From an uncultured Oscillospiraceae bacterium (GTDB taxonomy: Bacteria > Bacillota > Clostridia > Oscillospirales > Oscillospiraceae), in contig CAKTIH010000055.1 of assembly GCA_934565615.1 (NCBI GenBank), forward strand, positions 1 through 14,113: DNA of 14,113 nucleotides, read 5' to 3'. Shown here piece after piece: positions 6,823 to 13,758 of this stretch. The position numbers and the translations under genes were made by a program. Under the pieces are notes generated by a model that saw only the letters and a list, made by a program, of their open reading frames with translations, was not told the DNA's origin and made no database searches. The first letter of the stretch is position 1. Each line of letters opens with the position of its first letter.

Positions 6823-7664
6823 TGACAAAGCATAACAATATCGTCAACGGCATCCTTACTGCGATCTTTGCGGTCTTCTGCCTGTCATGGGTCTATCCCA
6901 TCGCAATGGTCGTGTTCAACTCCTTCAAGGTAGAGAGCGCCATCAGCACCAATACGGCCTTCAAGCTCCCGACGGCCGAGACCTTTGCCGGGCTTTCAAA
7001 CTTTGCCGACGCGCTTACCTCCAAGGGATTCCTTTCCGCATTCTGGTACAGTCTGGTCATCACGGTCAGCTCCGTCGTGCTCATCCTCATTTGCTGCTCG
7101 ATGTGCGCGTGGTTCATCACCCGTGTGAATAACTGGGTCTCGAAGCTTTGCTATTTCCTTTTTGTCTTCTCCATGGTCGTCCCGTTCCAGATGCTCATGT
7201 TCACCCTCGCTTCTCTGTCCGACCGTCTCGGCCTGAACACGCCTTATAATATCTGCATCATCTACCTCGGCTTCGGCGCCGGTCTTGCGGTGTTTATGTT
7301 CTGCGGCTTTGTCAAGTCCATCCCTGTTGAGATCGAAGAGGCCGCGATGATAGACGGCTGCGGCCCCATCCGCACCTTCTTCCTTGTCGTCTTCCCGATG
7401 CTCAAGCCCACCATCGTCTCCGTCGGCATACTTGAGACCATGTGGCTCTGGAACGACTATCTTCTTCCGTACCTTGTTCTTGACGGAAAGAAGTACACCA
7501 CCATACCCATCCTGATCCAGTACTTCCGCGGCAGCTACGGCAAGGTCGAAATGGGGCCGATGATGGCCTGCATCGTCCTGACGATCATCCCGATAATCAT
7601 CGTCTACATCGCCGGTCAGAAGCACATCATCAAGGGCGTCGCCGCCGGTGCGGTCAAGGGCTGA
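6822..7664 (+). CDS. Sugar ABC transporter permease, MalG type
   Basis: A 280-residue second channel subunit. The ATG overlaps the previous stop by 1 nt (TAATG) and is preceded by AAAGGAGGTG with about 8 nt spacing, so start and translational coupling are clear. Hydrophobic segments lie at about 10-33, 71-99, 109-131, 142-166, 196-216 and 247-265. The EAA loop EIEEAAMIDGCGPIRTFF has EEAAMIDG at 172-179. The C-terminus, GVAAGAVKG, is the usual ending of MalG-type carbohydrate permeases. It forms the transmembrane heterodimer with the upstream permease. Substrate is inferred from context as malto-oligosaccharides. Confidence 0.94.
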   Translation: MTKHNNIVNGILTAIFAVFCLSWVYPIAMVVFNSFKVESAISTNTAFKLPTAETFAGLSNFADALTSKGFLSAFWYSLVITVSSVVLILICCSMCAWFITRVNNWVSKLCYFLFVFSMVVPFQMLMFTLASLSDRLGLNTPYNICIIYLGFGAGLAVFMFCGFVKSIPVEIEEAAMIDGCGPIRTFFLVVFPMLKPTIVSVGILETMWLWNDYLLPYLVLDGKKYTTIPILIQYFRGSYGKVEMGPMMACIVLTIIPIIIVYIAGQKHIIKGVAAGAVKG

Positions 7665-7704
7665 CGCAGACCCTCCTACATACTCATAAAAGCAGGTGAT
7701 CTTA

Positions 7705-9183
7705 ATGAACCGCTCAAGCGGTGTTCTCATGGCCATGAGCTCTCTGCCGTCCAATTACGGCATCGGCACGATGGGCAAGTGCGCTTATAAATTCGTTGAT
7801 TTTCTCAAGGCCGCCGGGCAGAAGTACTGGCAGTTTCTCCCTCTCGGCACCACCAGCTACGGGGACAGTCCTTATCAGTCCTTCTCCTCCTTCGCCGGCA
7901 ACCCCTATTATATCGACCTCGACCTTCTCATAAAAGACGGACTTCTCAAGCGCAGCGAGCTTGATGGCATCGACTGGGGCAGCGATCCGGAGCATGTGGA
8001 CTATGGCCGTATCTTCGCAAACCGCTATCGCGTTCTGCGCCTTGCCTATGAGCGCGGCGCGGAAAAGCTCTCGGCGGAGCTTGATGGCTTCCGCCGTGAA
8101 AACGGCTGGCTTGAAAACTACGCGCTCTATATGTCCCTCAAGTCGCACTTCGGCATGCTCAGCTGGACAGAGTGGCCGGAGGAGGATATCCGTCTGCACA
8201 AGCCCGAGGCTGTCGCGAAATACTCGGAGCTCCTGCGCGACGAGATAGCCTTCCATGTGTTCATCCAGTACCTCTTCTTCAAGCAGTGGGACGCCCTGCG
8301 CAGCTACGCGCGCGAGGCCGGGGTGAGCTTCATCGGTGATATCCCCATATATGTCCCGCTGGACTCCGCCGACGTGTGGAGCGAGCCGCGCTTCTTCCAG
8401 CTCGATAAGAACAATGTGCCCACCGAGGTCGCCGGCGTTCCGCCCGATGACTTCACCGAGGATGGCCAGCTCTGGGGCAACCCTCTCTACGACTGGGACG
8501 CCATGAAGGCCGACGGCTACGGCTGGTGGATACGCCGCATCGACGGCGCGAAGAAGCTCTATGACGTGATACGCATCGACCATTTCCGCGGCTTTGAGAG
8601 CTATTGGGCGGTCCCGAGCGATGAGACGACCGCAAAGAACGGGCGCTGGAAGCCCGGCCCCGGCATGGATCTTGTCAGTGTGCTGACCTCATGGTTCCAT
8701 GATTTGAGCTTTATCGCCGAGGACCTTGGTTATACCACCCCCGGCGTCAGGGCGCTGCTTGCCGATTCAGGCCTTCCCGGCATGAAGGTGCTGCAATTCG
8801 CGTTCGACGCGCACGGCGAGTCCGATTTTCTCCCGCACAAGTGTACGCGAAACAGCGTCTGCTATATCGGCACTCATGATAACGACACCGTGAAGGGCTG
8901 GCTCGAGACCGTCTCCGCCGCCGACCGGAAGTTTGCTGAGCGCTATATGCACATCACCTCCGATGAGGGCTGGTGCTGGGGCATGATCCGCACCGGTATG
9001 TCGACCGTGTCCGATCTCTTCGTTGTGCAGATGCAGGATATTCTTGAACTGCCCGGCAGCGCGAGGATGAACACCCCCGGCACTCTCGGCACGAACTGGC
9101 AGTGGCGCATGCTCCCCGGCGCTGACAACAAGCGTCTCGCAAAGCGCCTGCGCGTCTACACCGAGACCTTCCGCCGCCTGTGA
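7705..9183 (+). CDS. malQ: 4-alpha-glucanotransferase (amylomaltase, GH77)
   Basis: A 492-residue cytoplasmic enzyme that transfers alpha-1,4-glucan segments between malto-oligosaccharides, making longer chains for the phosphorylase and releasing glucose. GH77 landmarks: N-terminal SSGVLMAMSSLPSNYGIG, FLPLGTTSYGDSPYQ, the RIDHFRG block with nucleophile Asp292, IAEDLGY with acid/base Glu339, and GTHDNDT with Asp392. These numbers sit within a few residues of the Thermus amylomaltase triad. The ATG at 7705 is preceded by AGGTGA 5 nt away. A GTG 9 nt upstream is in frame but would lack its own ribosome binding site. It lies 40 nt after the permease stop with no terminator between, so it belongs to the transporter operon. 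All catalytic residues are present and the length is normal. Confidence 0.96.
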   Translation: MNRSSGVLMAMSSLPSNYGIGTMGKCAYKFVDFLKAAGQKYWQFLPLGTTSYGDSPYQSFSSFAGNPYYIDLDLLIKDGLLKRSELDGIDWGSDPEHVDYGRIFANRYRVLRLAYERGAEKLSAELDGFRRENGWLENYALYMSLKSHFGMLSWTEWPEEDIRLHKPEAVAKYSELLRDEIAFHVFIQYLFFKQWDALRSYAREAGVSFIGDIPIYVPLDSADVWSEPRFFQLDKNNVPTEVAGVPPDDFTEDGQLWGNPLYDWDAMKADGYGWWIRRIDGAKKLYDVIRIDHFRGFESYWAVPSDETTAKNGRWKPGPGMDLVSVLTSWFHDLSFIAEDLGYTTPGVRALLADSGLPGMKVLQFAFDAHGESDFLPHKCTRNSVCYIGTHDNDTVKGWLETVSAADRKFAERYMHITSDEGWCWGMIRTGMSTVSDLFVVQMQDILELPGSARMNTPGTLGTNWQWRMLPGADNKRLAKRLRVYTETFRRL

Positions 9184-9239
9184 TACGGCAGATATAACAA
9201 AATCAGTCCTTTCTCATTTCTTCTTTTTCCTTTATACAA

Positions 9240-9270
9240 GGCGCCCCTGCCGTTTGGCAGGGGCGCTGAG
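9240..9270 (+). terminator. Terminator-like hairpin ending the maltodextrin operon
   Basis: An 11-bp GC-rich stem, GCGCCCCTGCC (9241-9251) with GGCAGGGGCGC (9256-9266), closes a GTTT loop. The downstream T-tract is short and broken (TGAGTTTA), so efficiency may be partial. It lies 57 nt after the malQ stop. Confidence 0.7.
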
Positions 9271-9343
9271 TTTATCCAGGAAGCTCGTGCTCTGTGCTGA
9301 ATAAAACCTTTTATAAATATCAGCTTTATTTTATACATAAGCA

Positions 9344-9372
9344 TTGCTAATGAGGGAACGCAGTGGTATAAT
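9344..9372 (+). promoter_or_regulatory. Extended -10 promoter of the redox operon
   Basis: A -35 TTGCTA (9344-9349), a 17-nt spacer and a consensus -10 TATAAT (9367-9372), preceded by the TGG extension (9364-9366). Predicted start near 9379, which leaves a leader of about 60 nt before the ATG. Confidence 0.8.
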
Positions 9373-9383
9373 TTGTATAGTTA

Positions 9384-9409
9384 GTTAAATAAAAGACATT
9401 TTGTTTAAC
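9384..9409. promoter_or_regulatory. Imperfect palindrome at the transcription start (operator or leader hairpin)
   Basis: GTTAAATAAAA (9384-9394) and TTTTGTTTAAC (9399-9409) form an 11-bp inverted repeat with one T/G pair around GACA. It begins a few bases after the predicted transcription start, a typical repressor position. No regulator gene lies next to it, and the AT-only stem would be a weak RNA structure. Confidence 0.5.
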
Positions 9410-9440
9410 GCAAACCGTAAAATTAAACAGGAGGAACACA

Positions 9441-11006
9441 ATGACAGAAGCAAAAAGGTTCTGCCCCCGCTATGACGTTATCGTCGTAGGCGCGGGAATG
9501 GCCGGTCTGACTGCCGCGGCGAGGCTTGCCAAGGCTGGGAAAAAGGTCCTGCTTTTAGAGAAGCACAACATGACCGGCGGCTATGCAACAAGCTTTGTGA
9601 GAGGGCGCTATGAGTTTGAGGTCAGTCTGCACGAGGCCTGCGAGTTCGGCGACGGCAAGGACGGCGCGGGCTACGGCCCCTGCCGCGCAATGTTCGATGA
9701 CCTCGGCATCAAGATGGACTGGGTGAAGGTGCCGGACGCATACAGGGTCATCCTCACCGATCAGAACATCGACTTCACAATGCCCTTCGGCATCGAAAAC
9801 TGCATCGAAGCGATCGAGAAGTTAGAGCCGGGCAACGGGAAAAAGGTGCGCAATTACTTCAAGCTCTTTGAAGAGATAAACGAAGCGCTCGAATACATAG
9901 GCTCCTGCGGCAAAGTCGGCCCCGAGCCGAAGGTCATGGCGACGAAGTATTCCTCCTTCCTCCGTTCCGCGGCATATGAGACGGACGAGGTGAACAGATC
10001 CTTCAAGTTCGGCCCCAAGACCAATGAGGTGCTCAACGCCTATTACGGCTACATCAGCCGTCACCTGAGCGAAGCGAGCTTCACGGTATGGGCGCAGATG
10101 ATCTACCTCTATCTGCGCGACGGCGCGCACATACCCGCCAAGACATCGCACCAGATCGCAAACGAGCTGGAGAAGGCCTTCCGCGGCTTCGGCGGTCAGG
10201 TCGAGACGAACGTCAAGGTTGAGGAGTACATACTTGAAAACGGACGCTGCGTCGGCGTGAGGACGGAGGATGGCACGGAGATACGCGCGGACTTCGTCAT
10301 CTCCAACGGCAACCCGACAAAGGCGCTCGTCAGCATGATGGACAGGAGCCAGGTGCCGGAGGAAGCACTGAAGCTCGCGGGCGCGAGAAAGCTGCTGGCC
10401 TCGCCCTTTGTGGTGTACCTCGGGCTTGACGCACTGCCGCAGGATATGGGCATAGAGAGCTACGAATATTTCGTCGGCGAAAATATGGACACCGAGCGCA
10501 TATATAACACCACGAACAACTGGGTGTCGCACCACAGGGTCTCCGCGACCTGCCCGGACGTTGCCGTCCCCGGCTTCTCGGGTCCCGACCGCTGCCAGAT
10601 AAACCTCACGAGCATGTATAGCCCCGACGCCATGAACAACTCCAAGCTCTCAAAGTACGACTATCTGCCCGAGAACGAACGCTTTGCCAACTGCATGATA
10701 GACACCTTTGAGGAGATAAGCGGCGCGCGCATACGCGATCATATTGAAGAGATCGCCATTGCCACGCCCGCGACCTTCACCCGCTACGCCGAGGCCTTCC
10801 GCGGCGACATATACGGCTACGCCTGCACCGCGCTTGACAGTGCCGTCACGCGCACGCTTGCGCAGGAGAAGGACCGCTTCATCCCCGGCATAGATTTTGT
10901 CGGAAGCGCGGGCTTCCGCGCGCACGGCTATTCCAGCGTCATAACCAACGGCTATCAGGTGGCCGGTGTGGTCCTTTCAAAACTGGGAGGTGCAAACAAT
11001 GGCTAA
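9441..11006 (+). CDS. FAD-dependent oxidoreductase, phytoene desaturase/carotenoid isomerase-like
   Basis: A 521-residue flavoprotein of the CrtI/CrtISO/retinol-saturase superfamily. The N-terminus is a Rossmann FAD site: YDVIVVGAGMAGLTAA (GAGMAG at 17-22), then LLLEKHNMTGGYATSF with the ribose-binding Glu at 40. The C-terminal FAD segment, GSAGFRAHGYSSVITNGYQ, lies near 488-507. Length fits the family. Members desaturate, isomerise or saturate C=C bonds of lipophilic substrates. The start has AGGAGG 6 nt upstream. There are no isoprenoid or carotenoid genes nearby, so a carotenoid role is unsupported. The downstream gene overlaps by 8 nt and encodes an NAD(P)H-to-ferredoxin module, which suggests this enzyme receives electrons and acts as a reductase or reduced-flavin isomerase. 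Superfamily is secure; reaction unknown. Confidence 0.85.
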   Translation: MTEAKRFCPRYDVIVVGAGMAGLTAAARLAKAGKKVLLLEKHNMTGGYATSFVRGRYEFEVSLHEACEFGDGKDGAGYGPCRAMFDDLGIKMDWVKVPDAYRVILTDQNIDFTMPFGIENCIEAIEKLEPGNGKKVRNYFKLFEEINEALEYIGSCGKVGPEPKVMATKYSSFLRSAAYETDEVNRSFKFGPKTNEVLNAYYGYISRHLSEASFTVWAQMIYLYLRDGAHIPAKTSHQIANELEKAFRGFGGQVETNVKVEEYILENGRCVGVRTEDGTEIRADFVISNGNPTKALVSMMDRSQVPEEALKLAGARKLLASPFVVYLGLDALPQDMGIESYEYFVGENMDTERIYNTTNNWVSHHRVSATCPDVAVPGFSGPDRCQINLTSMYSPDAMNNSKLSKYDYLPENERFANCMIDTFEEISGARIRDHIEEIAIATPATFTRYAEAFRGDIYGYACTALDSAVTRTLAQEKDRFIPGIDFVGSAGFRAHGYSSVITNGYQVAGVVLSKLGGANNG

Positions 11007-12216
11007 GAAAGCGAAATTCTCTGTACGCGGATATTTCAACGATCTCAAGGGCTGGTTCGGGCTGATGAAAGCGCGGCAGGCATGGATAGACGCGGCAAGC
11101 ACCGAGATAGACATGTCCGACCATGCCGCTGAGCTGTCCCGTGAGATGCACCCCGGCCTTGTCAAAGCCAAAATAGTCGAGATAAGGGACGAAACTCCAA
11201 GCAGCCGCTGCTTTATAATGAGCGCCTGCGAGGGCTATAAGCTTCCGTTCTTCTATGCTGGGCAGCATATGAGCGTGAAGTTCTGCATAGACGGCAGATG
11301 GACGACGCGCCCGTTCTCCATCTCCTCCGCGCCGATGGAAGCAGACAGGGATAACCGCATTCAGATAACGCTGCGCCGCAAGCCCGGCGGCTATGTCAGC
11401 TCATGGGTATGGGATAACTGGAAGGTCGGAGACGAGGTGCTGTTTGACGGCGCGTTCGGCGAGGGCTATTATAGCGCCATCCGTGACACGAAGCACGTGG
11501 TCGGCATCGCGGGCGGTTCTGGCATCACGGCGTTCCGCTCGATCGCGCTGGACATGGCGGACACGCACCGCCCGGAGAAGTTCACGATACTCTACGGCTC
11601 ACGCAGCCAGGACGATATAATTTTCTATGACGAGCTGAAAAAGCTCGCAGCCAACTCTGACGGCGCAATAGATGTACACTTCATCCTTTCCGAGCCGAAG
11701 GATGGCTGGGATGGCGAGACCGGCTTCATCGGGGCAGACATCATAAAGAAGCTCGTCCCCGACTGGGACAAGGTCAGCTACTATGTCAGCGGCCCGCAGG
11801 CGATGTATGACTTCCTCGACAAGGAATTTGCCGCAATGGGCATACGCAGCAAGTTCATCCGCAAGGAGGAGTACGGCGAGGCGGACAACATCACGCTCTC
11901 CCCTGTCTACCCGAAGGGGCATGAGAATGAGACGTTCAAGCTCAAGGTCATTTTCGGCGAGGACGTACAGGTCATCGACGCCAAGGCAACGGACACCGTC
12001 GCGGTATCGCTTGAAAAGGCGGGGCTCGCGGTCGATACGCACTGCCGCAGCGGCGCCTGCGGCTTCTGCCGCAGTCTGCTGCTCGAGGGCGACGTGTGGC
12101 AGCGCCCGCAGTCCGACGGCGTTCGCGCCGCCGACCGGGACGACGGCTATTTCCACCCCTGCTCGGCATACCCGATGAGCGATATTACCGTAAAGGTCTG
12201 CTCGCGGCTGGGATGA
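10999..12216 (+). CDS. Flavin reductase (FNR-type) fused to a plant-type 2Fe-2S ferredoxin domain
   Basis: A 405-residue NAD(P)H-dependent electron-transfer protein. Layout: an N-terminal extension of about 50 residues with basic and amphipathic stretches; a flavin-binding barrel with the RPFSISSAP motif (Arg104); a nucleotide-binding domain with GIAGGSGIT (169-177) and YYVSGPQAMYDF; and a C-terminal 2Fe-2S domain whose ligands Cys349, Cys354, Cys357 and Cys388 are in the CxxxxCxxC...C pattern. This order matches Hcr- and VanB-like reductases. The ATG at 10999, with GGGAGGTG 6 nt upstream, overlaps the oxidoreductase stop by 8 nt, so the two are translated together. It most likely passes electrons from NAD(P)H to the upstream FAD enzyme. 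All cluster ligands are intact. The N-terminal extension is not recognised. Confidence 0.88.
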   Translation: MAKKAKFSVRGYFNDLKGWFGLMKARQAWIDAASTEIDMSDHAAELSREMHPGLVKAKIVEIRDETPSSRCFIMSACEGYKLPFFYAGQHMSVKFCIDGRWTTRPFSISSAPMEADRDNRIQITLRRKPGGYVSSWVWDNWKVGDEVLFDGAFGEGYYSAIRDTKHVVGIAGGSGITAFRSIALDMADTHRPEKFTILYGSRSQDDIIFYDELKKLAANSDGAIDVHFILSEPKDGWDGETGFIGADIIKKLVPDWDKVSYYVSGPQAMYDFLDKEFAAMGIRSKFIRKEEYGEADNITLSPVYPKGHENETFKLKVIFGEDVQVIDAKATDTVAVSLEKAGLAVDTHCRSGACGFCRSLLLEGDVWQRPQSDGVRAADRDDGYFHPCSAYPMSDITVKVCSRLG

Positions 12217-12236
12217 AATCGTCTGCCTCGCAGACG
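12212..12236. repeat. Solo copy of the ATGAAAT-spaced hairpin repeat
   Basis: GATGAAAT (12212-12219) is followed by a perfect 7-bp stem, CGTCTGC-CTC-GCAGACG (12220-12236). The spacer is identical to that of the array at 2964-3080, but the stem sequence is new. It overlaps the stop codon of the reductase gene (TGA at 12214-12216), so the repeat may have supplied the stop. Confidence 0.7.
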
Positions 12237-12292
12237 GAAAAGGCTCTATTTCAAGAGCTGTGGTAGAGCATAACGAAAGAAGAAACCGCAAC

Positions 12293-12324
12293 AAAGGCGT
12301 GTGCGGCGTACCGCACATGCTTTT
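12293..12324 (+). terminator. Rho-independent terminator of the redox operon
   Basis: A 10-bp stem, GCGTGTGCGG (12297-12306) with CCGCACATGC (12311-12320), has one G/T pair and a CGTA loop. It is preceded by AAAG and followed by TTTT. It lies about 80 nt after the reductase stop. Confidence 0.75.
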
Positions 12325-12341
12325 GCTGCTGCGTATTAAAA

Positions 12342-12411
12342 GGTTCTACCCCAACTATTGACTCAGAGCCAATTTTTATACGTAATGGCTCTGCATAGTT
12401 GTGGCAGGGCC
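12342..12411. repeat. 70-nt imperfect inverted repeat, possible mobile-element remnant
   Basis: The left arm GGTTCTACCCCAACTAT (12342-12358) pairs with the right arm ATAGTTGTGGCAGGGCC (12395-12411), using G/T pairs and one or two mismatches. An inner perfect 8-bp stem CAGAGCCA (12364-12371) / TGGCTCTG (12386-12393) encloses an AT-rich loop. Such facing arms resemble the two ends of a small non-autonomous element, or a structured RNA. The GGTTCTA and CAGAGCC edges recall ISL3-type ends, but this is from memory and uncertain. No transposase is present. Confidence 0.5.
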
Positions 12412-12460
12412 TATTTCACACTTCTGCGAGATTTCAATGGTTCTATAATAGGGCAAAGCA

Positions 12461-12498
12461 AAAAGCTGCATCTCAGTGAAAGCTGAAATGCAGCTTTT
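12461..12498 (+). terminator. Long stem-loop, possible terminator
   Basis: A perfect 10-bp stem, AAAAGCTGCA (12461-12470) with TGCAGCTTTT (12489-12498), continues through one mismatch into an inner stem capped by GAAA, a GNRA-type tetraloop. The A-run before and T-run within the 3' arm suit a bidirectional terminator, but no U-tract follows the stem. Confidence 0.55.
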
Positions 12499-12500
12499 AA

Positions 12501-12519
12501 CTTGGCATGGACTGCCAAG
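12501..12519. other. Short perfect hairpin
   Basis: CTTGGCA (12501-12507) pairs with TGCCAAG (12513-12519) around TGGAC, immediately after the previous stem-loop. No T-tract follows. Role unknown. Confidence 0.4.
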
Positions 12520-12574
12520 GTTGAGGGCGAAGAAATATTCTAATTGTTTCGCTCCACAGGTTTATTTATACCAT

Positions 12575-12610
12575 ATACGCAAGAAAATACGCAAGATAAC
12601 AAGCAAGATG
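12575..12610. repeat. Three tandem 12-bp repeats upstream of the Fic-gene promoter
   Basis: ATACGCAAGAAA (12575-12586), ATACGCAAGATA (12587-12598) and a degenerate ACAAGCAAGATG (12599-12610) follow head to tail. They end exactly where the -35 element begins. One-per-turn spacing next to a promoter fits a set of regulator-binding sites. Confidence 0.6.
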
Positions 12611-12639
12611 TTGTTATTTCACACGGCTTGAGGTATAAT
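12596..12639 (+). promoter_or_regulatory. Promoter of the Fic gene with an overlapping inverted repeat
   Basis: A -35 TTGTTA (12611-12616), a 17-nt spacer and a consensus -10 TATAAT (12634-12639). An inverted repeat, ATAACAA (12596-12602) with TTGTTAT (12611-12617), covers the -35 element and is a candidate repressor site. The predicted start near 12646 leaves a leader of about 25 nt. Confidence 0.75.
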
Positions 12640-12670
12640 AAAATAGGTATTTTTAGTCTGGAGGCTTGCC

Positions 12671-13669
12671 ATGAAAATGTATTCTCCGCCGTTTTCCATA
12701 ACAAATGAAACGGTTTCTCTCGTATCCGAGATTTCGGACAAGCTCGGTCGAATCAGCAATTATAAAGAATTTGAGCGCAAGCCGCATCTCAGGCGGAACA
12801 ACAGGATCAAGTCTATACACTCATCGCTCGCAATAGAGGCAAGCTCTCTTTCGATGGATGAGGTAAGAGCCGTCGTAAACGGCAAAACCGTGATAGGACC
12901 TCAAAAAGAAATTCAGGAAGTTAAGAATGCCTACGCCGCATATGAGCAGATAGGCAGCTTTGACCCGTATTCGGTTGAAGAGCTGAAGCGCTTGCATGAG
13001 CTACTCACGAAATATACCGTCGATGAATCAGGCGCATTCCGCCGCGGCGAGGAAGGCGTGTTTGACGGAGACAGATGCATTTTTATGGCACCTCCGGCAC
13101 ACCTCGTACCGCAGCTTATGGATGATCTGTTCGGTTGGATGGCTCATGAAAAAGATTCCGTGCATCCGCTGATCCTATCTTCTGTATTCCATTATGAATT
13201 TGTGTTTATTCACCCCTTTGCCGATGGCAACGGCAGAATGGCTCGTCTTTGGCAGACTGCACTCCTTACTCAGTGGAAGCCGGTCTTTCAGTATCTGCCT
13301 ATAGAGAGCCACATATACAAATTCCATACCGAGTACTATAACGCCATATCCGCATGCCACGTTGCCGGTAATTCCGACGCGTTCATCGTGTTTATGCTCA
13401 CCATGATAAACAGTACCTTAAACGAAGTCATGCAGCAGGCTGCATCCTCAACTTCCGGCATGAGCGAGCAGGTAAAGCGGCTGCTCAATGTGATGGAGTA
13501 CGGCGAAGCATATACGTCCAAGCGCATTATGGAGCTCTTAGGTCTGAAGTCCAAAGAGGCTCTCAGAAAGAACTATTTGAATCCGGCTATAGAGGACGGG
13601 CTTGTTGCCATGAGCGAGCCGAATAAGCCGACGAGCCGTAATCAAACGTATATAAAGCAGGAGCCTTAG
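12671..13669 (+). CDS. Fic-domain protein (probable AMP-transferase)
   Basis: A 332-residue Fic/Fido protein. The catalytic motif HPFADGNGRMAR is at 181-192 with catalytic His181, matching HPFx(D/E)GNGRxxR. Upstream, SLAIEA (52-57) has the S-x-x-x-E form of an N-terminal inhibitory helix with Glu56. An Ala follows where Gly or Asn is usual, so it is best called a class II, self-inhibited Fic. The C-terminal part (about 266-328) looks like a winged helix, with TSKRIMELLGLKSKEALRKN as its helix-turn-helix. Known family activity: AMP transfer to hydroxyl side chains of target proteins; the target is unknown. GGAGG lies 6 nt before the ATG. The gene is more AT-rich than the operons to its left. 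No separate antitoxin gene lies upstream; inhibition may be built in. Confidence 0.93.
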   Translation: MKMYSPPFSITNETVSLVSEISDKLGRISNYKEFERKPHLRRNNRIKSIHSSLAIEASSLSMDEVRAVVNGKTVIGPQKEIQEVKNAYAAYEQIGSFDPYSVEELKRLHELLTKYTVDESGAFRRGEEGVFDGDRCIFMAPPAHLVPQLMDDLFGWMAHEKDSVHPLILSSVFHYEFVFIHPFADGNGRMARLWQTALLTQWKPVFQYLPIESHIYKFHTEYYNAISACHVAGNSDAFIVFMLTMINSTLNEVMQQAASSTSGMSEQVKRLLNVMEYGEAYTSKRIMELLGLKSKEALRKNYLNPAIEDGLVAMSEPNKPTSRNQTYIKQEP

Positions 13670-13758
13670 TTTTCAGAATGCAGGCAAAGCGGTAGCTGCG
13701 CGAACCCGCATCGCAGTCGCAACGTCCCATTTGGCGCTGGTATATATGGAGAGTTAAG

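Noticed and set aside
7696..7704. GTG start for malQ three codons upstream
   Set aside because: The only ribosome binding site overlaps that GTG and serves the ATG at 7705.
9441..12216. Carotenoid biosynthesis operon
   Set aside because: The CrtI-like fold alone suggests it, but there is no phytoene synthase, prenyl-transferase or cyclase, and the partner is an electron-transfer protein.
12575..12610. Tandem 12-mers as replication iterons
   Set aside because: Only three copies, one degenerate, with no replication initiator gene; their place before a promoter suggests regulation.
13670..13758. Terminator or promoter between Fic and the last gene
   Set aside because: A CTGCG/CGCAG hairpin (13696-13716) has no T-run, and the TATATA near 13741 lacks a good -35 partner.
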